Part shown: positions 50,801 to 59,800 of the stretch, one piece after another | Position numbering within the stretch: position 1 is the stretch's first letter | Layout: every line of letters starts with the position of its first letter | DNA from: Bathymodiolus brooksi | Lineage: Eukaryota; Mollusca; Bivalvia; Mytilida; Modiolidae | Reading direction: 5' to 3' | Assembly: GCA_963680875.1 (NCBI GenBank) | Contig: OY804577.1 | Location: 103,303,906-103,367,905 of the forward strand | Length of the DNA stretch: 64,000 nt | Notes under the pieces: generated by a model | What the model was told of the DNA's origin: nothing | The model's database searches: none | Seen by the model: the letters and a program-made list of their open reading frames with translations, nothing else | Program-made: the position numbers and the translations under genes

Positions 50801-53800
50801 TTTTTGGATTTTATTGTTCTGGACAAAAATCGAGACAATATACGAAAATAAAATCCTACTAACTGACATTTGATTTTTTTTTATGAAAGACGGCAGTATT
50901 GGGACATTCAAATTCAACTATTTGAATATTTATTATTTGAAAACATTTCGGGAGGGAAGAATGATGGACGGGCAGACTAATTGGCGACGACAGGATAGGG
51001 ACCGTTTTCTAGTACAAGCAGGAATCAAATTAAACTTTTCAGAATTTATTTTAATATTTGATCTCGTTATTGGTTTTTATTGTTCTGGACAAAAATCGAG
51101 ACAAAATATGGAAATAAAATCTTACTGATATTTGATTTTTTTTATGAAAGACGGCAGTATTGGGACAGTTCTCTCGCGTAAGTAGCAGTCAAATTCAACT
51201 ATTGAAAATTTGTTATTTGAAAACATTTCGTGACGACAGGATAGGGTTCGTTTTCTAGTGCAAGCAGGAACAATGAAAACAAGTTAACAATTAACTTATA
51301 AAAGAAGTAGATTTGTTAGTGAAAACAGTTGTTAATAAATGTAATACAGCAATAATAATAAAGTTTAATTAAAAAATAAATGATAAAAACTTAACAGAAA
51401 ATAATAAAAGTAACTTATGGAAAGTAAAAACAAGAGCACCGCCCACGGATGCTGGACGCTCGACTTTTTCGTATCTGATATTAAACTGCAAGCAATTTAC
51501 AAAGTTATACATACTTCTAACTTGTCAACAGATTGGGGTCAACACTTTCTACAAGTGTATTGCGTTTCAAGTTAATAGCTTTGATAGTTATTGAGAAATT
51601 TTAATCATACTAAAAAAATATCCCAAATTTCTATTTACTATGTCGAAACAAGGGCAGAAAACTCTGGATATACAAATCACATGGTCATCTGCCTTGTTGT
51701 AATGGATTACCCATTTGATAGTGAACAGGTATGTTGAGTTTCATTTCAATGCCTATCATAATTATTGAGAAATTGTATTTTTAGGTCATTCTAAGTCAAA
51801 AAGGGGGAATAACTCAAATAAAATGCTAGATGGAGTTGTCTTCTCCTGTCAACAGATTGGAGTCAACACTTTGTACAAGTGTATGGAGTTTCAAGTTAAT
51901 AGCTTTGATAGTTATGGAGAAATTTTAATTATACTAAAAAAATATCCCTAATTTCTATGTACTATGTCGAAACAAGGACAGATAACTCTGGATATACAAA
52001 TCACAGGGTCATCTGCCTTGTTGTAATTGGTTCCTCTATTGATAGTGAACAAGTATTCCAAGTTTCAAATGGATACCTTTGATAGTTTTTGAGGAATGGA
52101 CTCTGACAAAAAACTTAACCGACCCAGACGCCGGAGTGACGACAATAGCTCGACTTTTTTTCTTCGAAAAGTCGAGCTAAAAATAACACAAAACAAACGA
52201 TTTTATATTTTGATACCTTTTCTGGAAATGTCTGTAAAACAAGATTGCTATGCCATAGCCAATGTCCCTCGCCTATTTACATAGATCTGTGTATAAATTA
52301 CTTTCAATAGTTCCTATGACTGAAATGGACTAATCTTTAAAGAAGTTGTGTCGTCAATAATCAGTCAAGAATTTTGCTTGTGTTCTAGCAAGCCTTTATA
52401 TGGGTTCTATATTAGAAATTTGTTATTTTAATTGTGCTAGCTATTGTATATAAATATTTAAAACAGCAGGTGCTCATCTCCATACACTATTTTTATGCCC
52501 TTAAAATTTAATTGGATTCTACAAAATTAAATGTAAATAACTCACCATTTTCAAATCGCTTTTGTCACTATCACATTCCTCATGTGGGAAAAACCCTACA
52601 TATAATTTTTCGTTGAAATTGGAGCACTTCGAAATTTTACGCATTTTGGCGGCCATCTTAAAAATGGCTGCCAAAATGACCGCCATTTTGATATCGTATT
52701 GATCACGATCACATTCCTCTAAAAACCCCTAAATATCAATTTTCTTTGTAATTGGGAGCATTGGAGCACTTCGAAATTTTGAATGTGTTTTGGCGACCAT
52801 ATTGAATATAGCTGCTGCAATGACCGCCATTTTTAAATCGCATTTGTCATTATTACATTCCTCAGGTCGAAAATCTTCTAAATATCAATTTTCGTTGAAA
52901 TTGTAGCATTTTGAAATTTTGATGTGTTTTGGCAGACATCTTAAAAATGGCCGCCATTCTCACAATTTTTAACTTAAGCTAGAGATTCCTAATATATTGC
53001 TTGTGTGTAAGTTTGAAATCAATTGGTCAACAAATAAAAATCTTAGAGCGCTTTCAACATATCACGGACGGGCGGACAGACAGACGGACGCCCGGCATTT
53101 CCATATCCCCTGCTCCACTTTGCAGGGGTGGGAGACAATAAAAGAAATACATATAAATATACAGCTAAGCTATGTACAATAATCTACCTGTCTGCTACCA
53201 TGTTTCGTACTTGTCATGCAGTACACAAACATGTTAAAAACATGGCGTAATAACACGAAGGAATTTTAAATACAACATTCATCATTTAATTCATGAAAAC
53301 CGACTGTAAAACTCGATCTTGGTGAAATGTGTAAATTACTTTTTTATTTTTTGTCAGCCATGAATAATTGATTGCATATATTCATTAATACAGATTTTAT
53401 TTTAAAACTTGACCGTGAAGAAATATGTATTCGTTTTTCACTTCTGTCAACAGTGAATACACTATCGATACCATACAAATTCATAACTAAATGAAAACAA
53501 ACATCCCCGTTTTCTCAACTTGATCGTGTATACATACCCATCCGTAAAAAATCGATAATTATGTAAGATAGATAAGATAAGATTATCGATAAAATTGGTA
53601 AATCCTTAAATTCATGCAGTCATCCTTAATCCTTTACGGTCACACTGCATTTCAGCTGAAATTGCTTAAAATTTAAGGATTTGCCAAGGAAATTAAGGAT
53701 GTGCCAAGGAATTTAAGGATTTGATGGCCCTAGTGAGAGGACATGGTTGTCGGACATAAATTTGAAAGGGAACCACAAAGAACAATTAGAGTCTAATTTG

Positions 53801-56800
53801 GTTTGATTTTGCACAAATGTTTAAGAGTAGAATATGTAAATGGGAGCAGCTTACGACATAAAGACGAACGTACAAGTAATGACAAAAGCTCACACAGCTA
53901 AAAACGTATCCTGTATCATCCACCTAGTTACCATCACTTTAAACTGGATGATTATTTATTGGATGATCAAAAATGAAGAAAGAAAAAACAGGACACTATT
54001 AATTAGCAAAGTTCCATTTATGACAATTTACTATGCAGTCTCCACGGAGAAGATTTTTGGACGTTTGGTCATATGCTAAAACTACTAACCCCTCTGTATT
54101 CTTCAAAGATATCACCCAATAACCACGCATATATAAGCCACTCGTAAATCAGGATTGATTTTACATCAACATACTCCTTCAACTCGATGAGTAAGAATGA
54201 ACTAAACCAAAATATAAATGCCAGGAAAATAACCTAAAATTAAAAAAAATGCAGAAGATTTGCAATTACGATCATGGCCACGATGGCCCCTTTTCAGTCC
54301 AAGTATTTGTTCTTAAAGATGGATGTATAGAGCAATGGAGGCAGTTTTCGACCCCTTAAGATTAAAATGTGCAAACATGTGACATTATTCCATTGTGCCC
54401 TCACGTAGTGAAATATTATTAATGTATAAACTCCATTCAATGATTTTCACCATGCACTGGTCCCGTAAAACGATTCTGAAAGGAACATTTGTTTGTTCAA
54501 ATTTTCCAACTTTGGGAGGCAGATTTCGACCCCCTTGCTATATTTTTTTAGCTACATCCCATATACTGTAGCTGCTGGAGCCAAACCTCTACCCTATATT
54601 ACGTACTTGTTTCTATAAATGTAATTATCAGCTGGAACATAAATATTCCCAGACAGTTCAACAATCAGTGGAATCATATCAGATCAATTATGGCCAGATG
54701 TAATATTATTTTATATGATTCCGTGTCATAATTTTTTTCATGGACACAATAGGCCACATTACAACAGGTTTGTCACAGTCTATCATATTCTGAGAGTCGG
54801 CAGAATCAACTAGCCACAAATAGTATTGAAATCTTGATGATACATCTAAAAAAAAATAGGGGGTCGAAAACTGCTGCACATTAATTTTTGAGGAGGTAGT
54901 TTTCGACCCCCTTGGTCATGTGACCTTGACAGTTGGTATGTCAAAATCCACTAATCAGATTCACAGGCCATCGATGCCGACTTGCTTTATCAAATATGTG
55001 AATATTTATCGTTGATAATATCTAATATGGAAATGTTAGTTTGAAGCTCCCTTATAAATGATATCCATTAAGAAGCTTTTTTTTACATGGTTGTTTGTAG
55101 TCACACAAATATTTTTATTTTTTTCTGCAGGTTTCGTAATGTTGACCTGTCAATATCTCCCTCGGTGGCTTGACAAGTGTTTTACCAGTCTCCTGACAAC
55201 GCATCGTGTATTTCCTATGCCTAAAAATAGATTAAAGACTCGGAATATATGGAGGGGGTCGAAAACACCCTCCATTGCTCTACTTATGTCGGTAACAAAT
55301 GCATAACTTCCTTAAACTATATGATGGTTATATAAATGGAATTTCTGCTCCTAATAGTAATGAACAAAACAATCTAACTAAAAATAAATTGTGCAACATA
55401 CAAACACAATTTGATCTACCTAAAAATAAATTGTGCAACATACAAACATAATTTGATCTACCTAAAAATAAATTGTGCAACATACAAACATAATTTGATC
55501 TACCTAAAAATAAATTGTGCAACATACAAACATAATTTGATCTAACTAAAAATAAATTGTGCAACACACAAGCACAAATTGATCTGAAAAAAACTTTTGT
55601 ATTTAGGTCTCCAACAAAATGTCCATTTCAGATGATGTTCTTCAATTGGCCATAGAAATGACAGTTGAATATGTTGTTTAGTCATTGTGTTTAGTAAAAT
55701 AACTTACATAATGCACAAGGAAACGTGTCAGGGGAGCATAAACAAATCTTTGCAGCAATAGTTTGCCTCCATATTTTCCTGTTTTTTCTGTTTTACAGCC
55801 ACAGAAAAATCCATTCTACAATATATAGAAGTATTACACTGACATTTGTTCTGTTTCTTGCAGTTGGTGTATTGTATAAAATGTACTGCGTTCAAAAATA
55901 TTTACATTATACTCCTCAGTACAAGATTTATTACATCTACTCAAGTTGACTGAAAAATACATTAAATTCAGGGTTCGATAGGGTTCTGATGTTTAACACC
56001 ACTTTCAACAATATTTCAGTTATATCGTGGCAGTCAGTTTTATTGGTGGAGGAAACCTGAGTATCCGGAGAAAACCACCGACCTGCCGCCAGTCACTGAT
56101 AAACTTTATCATATAATGTTGCATCGAATATATCTAGCTACGAAGAGGATTCGAACTCTAGTATTAAACTCCAACTATCACGACGGCCCGACATTAAATT
56201 CATTTACTGCATTATAATAATATATAAGAATATGTACATGTAATTGGTTTTTTTTTATTTGCTTTTCAAATCTTTCGACTTTGAGTGCACTTGATGAATG
56301 TTAACCAAGAAACACTTATTATTAGGTCGACATTTCTACTGGTGGACAATAAATCCCCGAGGGTATCATCTGCGAAGTAGTCAGTGTTTCGGAACTGACA
56401 TAGTTTATTAGATATATGTATTATTTTCAAATTTAGTTTCTAAAAAATATAATTAATATTTAAGGAAAAGCTAGAAGATACCAGAGGGGTTAAATAAGAA
56501 GACGTAAATCAAAGGACAGACAACACAATGGCCAAACAGAAAAAGGACAACAGGACAAACAATGATCGACAAAACACTGCATAGAAAACTGAAGATCGAG
56601 CAACACAAACTCCACTAAAAACCAGGGGTGAACTAAGGTTTGATGATGGGTAAGTAGATCCTGCTCCACATGTGCCACCTATCATGTTACTGTTGTCACA
56701 AACCTATGATAATGATGTCATCTGTTGCACAGATATTCTGTGACGGTCAACCAGCTCATGATGGTGACCGCAAAACTTTCGAAATGATGACTTCAAATTA

Positions 56801-59800
56801 ACCACAAGGAACCCTTGGTTCGGTAGCTTTCTTGTTAGTAGCAACCCTCTATTTTAAATTTTAAATTAGATACATGCATATACGTTTGTGATAATGGCAA
56901 TTTGCAATACATTAAACGATATTTCAAATTAATATGAGCCGTGACTAAGATATTTAGAGAATTTGATCGGGGTTTAGGCTGACGAGTATTGTTCCCCTGG
57001 CTCATACGCTACTTTTCTTCTATATTGAAATGATAAAGCAGCGTTAGATAGATTATACAGTCTAACAAGCTCGACAAAACGAATAGAGGAACAATATAAC
57101 ATGAAAGAAAAGAAATTAATATTGTAGTTTTAGTTTGATTGTCCAAACTAACTTTTTTTTTATCATATCATAGATTTTTTACATTGTCATTAAGAATAAT
57201 GGAAAGTCCCTTTTGATTCCAAATTACCTTCCAAAACCCTCCTAAACTTGATCCAATAGATTTGTACCATAACTTATTCAATCTTCTTTGTGCACAGCTA
57301 TGTGCGATGACATCAAGCATAGCGTTATCAAAGGCACTTTCTAGAGGACTAACTTCAATGTCCCAGACAGTCTGTTCAGTTAACATTAGCTCCATTGCCA
57401 TTCCGGAGTCTTTTTGATACAACTCTGTCTGCAGGTTCTCGACTCTCTTTCCAAACACGCTACGGAAAAGTAGAAAAAAGTAATAATCAAACCATTGTAA
57501 AATATTAATAGGAAATAAAGAATAATTAGTCTATCAGTTGATGTGATATTCCAGAACTTGTGGTTCCCATCATGACTTCCTTGATAGAGGGTTGCTGCTA
57601 ACAAGGAAGCTACTGAGCCAAGGGTTCCTAGTGGTTAATTTGAAGTCATTACTTTACGGTCACAATCATGACTTGGTTAACTGTTACGAAATATCTGTGT
57701 CACAAATGACCATGGATATGTTCTATTTGTGGTAACCAAAATCCCGTCCTTTCCTTATTCATGACTTATTGTCTGTCCTTCTTCGATGGACGGCTTCTGA
57801 TCACCCCTTAGTTATCATCAGATGAGAACAAACACACTTATTATATCCGCCGATTGGAAATACAAAAAGTGTTAAATATATATAAAATTACCTTGCATGT
57901 TCTGTGAAAGCATTAAACAAGATCATGTCTTTCCCTTTACTCGCTTTTTCCGCCATTCTCTTCAACACACAGCATGCTAGAATGGCTGTTACTAAAGTAT
58001 TAATCATTACAACATTACATAATGATATTAAAAATTACAACAATAACCCACCAAAGAGATGTTATCTATAAAATGAAATAAAATTAATTATAGCTTTCAT
58101 CATTTTTTAGTTGTTTATTTTCTTATTGTACATTTATTTAAATTTAAGCAGAGTGGGGCTGTAGTGGTTGTGATCGTATGGTAGTTGGATTTACAACTAC
58201 CTGTGTAATCAGTGCCTATCACCACCAAGGGTGAGAGTTCAAATACCGCTAATGGCGAGGTGTACTCAATACCACATTATGTGAAAAAGTTTGTCAGTGA
58301 CTTGCGACAGGTCAATGGTTTTCTCAGGCTTCCTCCACTTATATAACTGACGGCCATGATATAACTGAAATATTGTTGAAATTGGCGTTAAACTCCATAA
58401 CCCTAACCCTTAAATTGAGTTCTCTTCATGATATTGTTCTTTTCACAAACTGTTGTGCTTTGGTAACATTTTATTACTACACATTCACCATGTCAACCAT
58501 ATCGGTGGTGTAATGGTTAACGTGCTTGCCTGGAGTATGGTAGATAGTTGGTTCAAGCCTTCGGTCGGGTTAAACTGATAACTATAATATTGGTATTTAT
58601 TGCTTCTCTGCAGTATTACGGAGTAAGAACAAATGCTGGCTGGCTCAGAATAAGGATAACGTGTCCGAGTGCAGCAACTGTTGTTTCAGTGAGCTAATAC
58701 TATAAAGATCCAATTAAGTGTGTTTGGTCTAATGCAAAGTAAACCTCATCAAAATGTAACGGGGTCAGACCTATAGTCCAACAGATTCAGTACATTTAAT
58801 AGCTACATTGTATTCTAGGAAAATGAAATATTTGTTCTTCGTAAGAAATATTCGCTTAGTTAAGGTTTGTGGACTGTGGAAGCAAGATCCGTCGTCAAAC
58901 TGGCATTGCAAAATTCTTAAGTGGTTTACTGAAGCATATATTAAAAATTTTTGGTCAAATTAATTTTCAAGACATTTACTTTAGAGAATTCAAAGAAAAA
59001 AGGTCTGCATATATTGCCTAGACCCGGAATATGTAACTTTTGCGCTATTGTTCCGTTCGGCTCATCTTACCAAGACAGTCTTTTCAGTACATAACAAATT
59101 GCCTGCTACATTGGCTCTGATGAAAAAAAATAATTTAACGGAAAAGAAGACGAAAAGATTTAATTTGATCCAAAAATAATCCCCCTCGAATATTGTATGG
59201 TTGTCACTGAGATTATCATTGAATTATAGAAGTTTACTATTTCTTAATTTCAGTGAATGAAAATTATGCCATACAAGTCAAATTCAAACAAATATTCAAG
59301 AAAATTGGTCAAACTAAAGCTTTATATCTTTCTTATGTAATCTTGCGAATTTTGACTTTGTTGCTATTCTTACTTGAATGGTGAAAGTGAAAAAAAACCA
59401 CAACTCTGTCGGACTATCAAACTTTCGGGCTGTCGGACTATCGAACAAACGGGCTGTCAGATTATAGCTACGCTCCCAGATGTAACTAACTTTCTCACTC
59501 ATCGTTTTCACATGCATAAAATGTGTCTTATAATTATTGCAAAAGCAAGCAATTGATGAATAATAGAAGTCCTTATTTAAATTCTTACATAATTGGTTTT
59601 CACATTCCATCCAGAATAAAGTTGCCATCTTTGGTCGGTCAGCAAATAATGCCCATATTAACAAATCCTGGTATATATTTTCTTTCTCTTCATCCAGTGA
59701 TTTATATTTTTCTGTAGAAAGTTAAATCAGATATCATCCAATGTTTTTGTTTAAGCCGTCATTCACCATTCAACATTCCTGTATTACATGTATTTATAAT

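Larger units (their letters stand above)
40210..53735. mobile_element. 13.5-kb CACTA (EnSpm)-type element, no transposase seen
   Basis: The left end CACTAGGGCCATCAAATCCT + TAAATTCCTTGACACATCC matches the complement of the right end with about two mismatches over 64 bp. Both ends start CACTA and are flanked by AGA (40207-40209 and 53736-53738), the 3-bp duplication expected of CACTA elements. CCTTAA motifs repeat subterminally. Long internal arms (about 45240-48520 and 50560-53735) are mutual inverted copies. No DDE transposase domain is recognisable on either strand, so it looks non-autonomous. Nested inside are a SINE-A, a foldback element, a hAT-like element, a SINE-B and two hairpin-ended elements. 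Confidence 0.7.

Noticed and set aside
40210..53735. Coding transposase for the CACTA-type element
   Set aside because: Every frame above about 60 codons in the interval was read. All are repeat by-products, SINE sequence or unrecognisable; none shows DDE or zinc-finger motifs.
55328..55567. Minus frame [14 protein letters not shown] repeated
   Set aside because: A 42-bp minisatellite frame with no context.
55725..55949. Plus-strand hydrophobic 74-codon frame
   Set aside because: It is antisense to the TRPM exon at 55708-55815 and its intron. No independent support.
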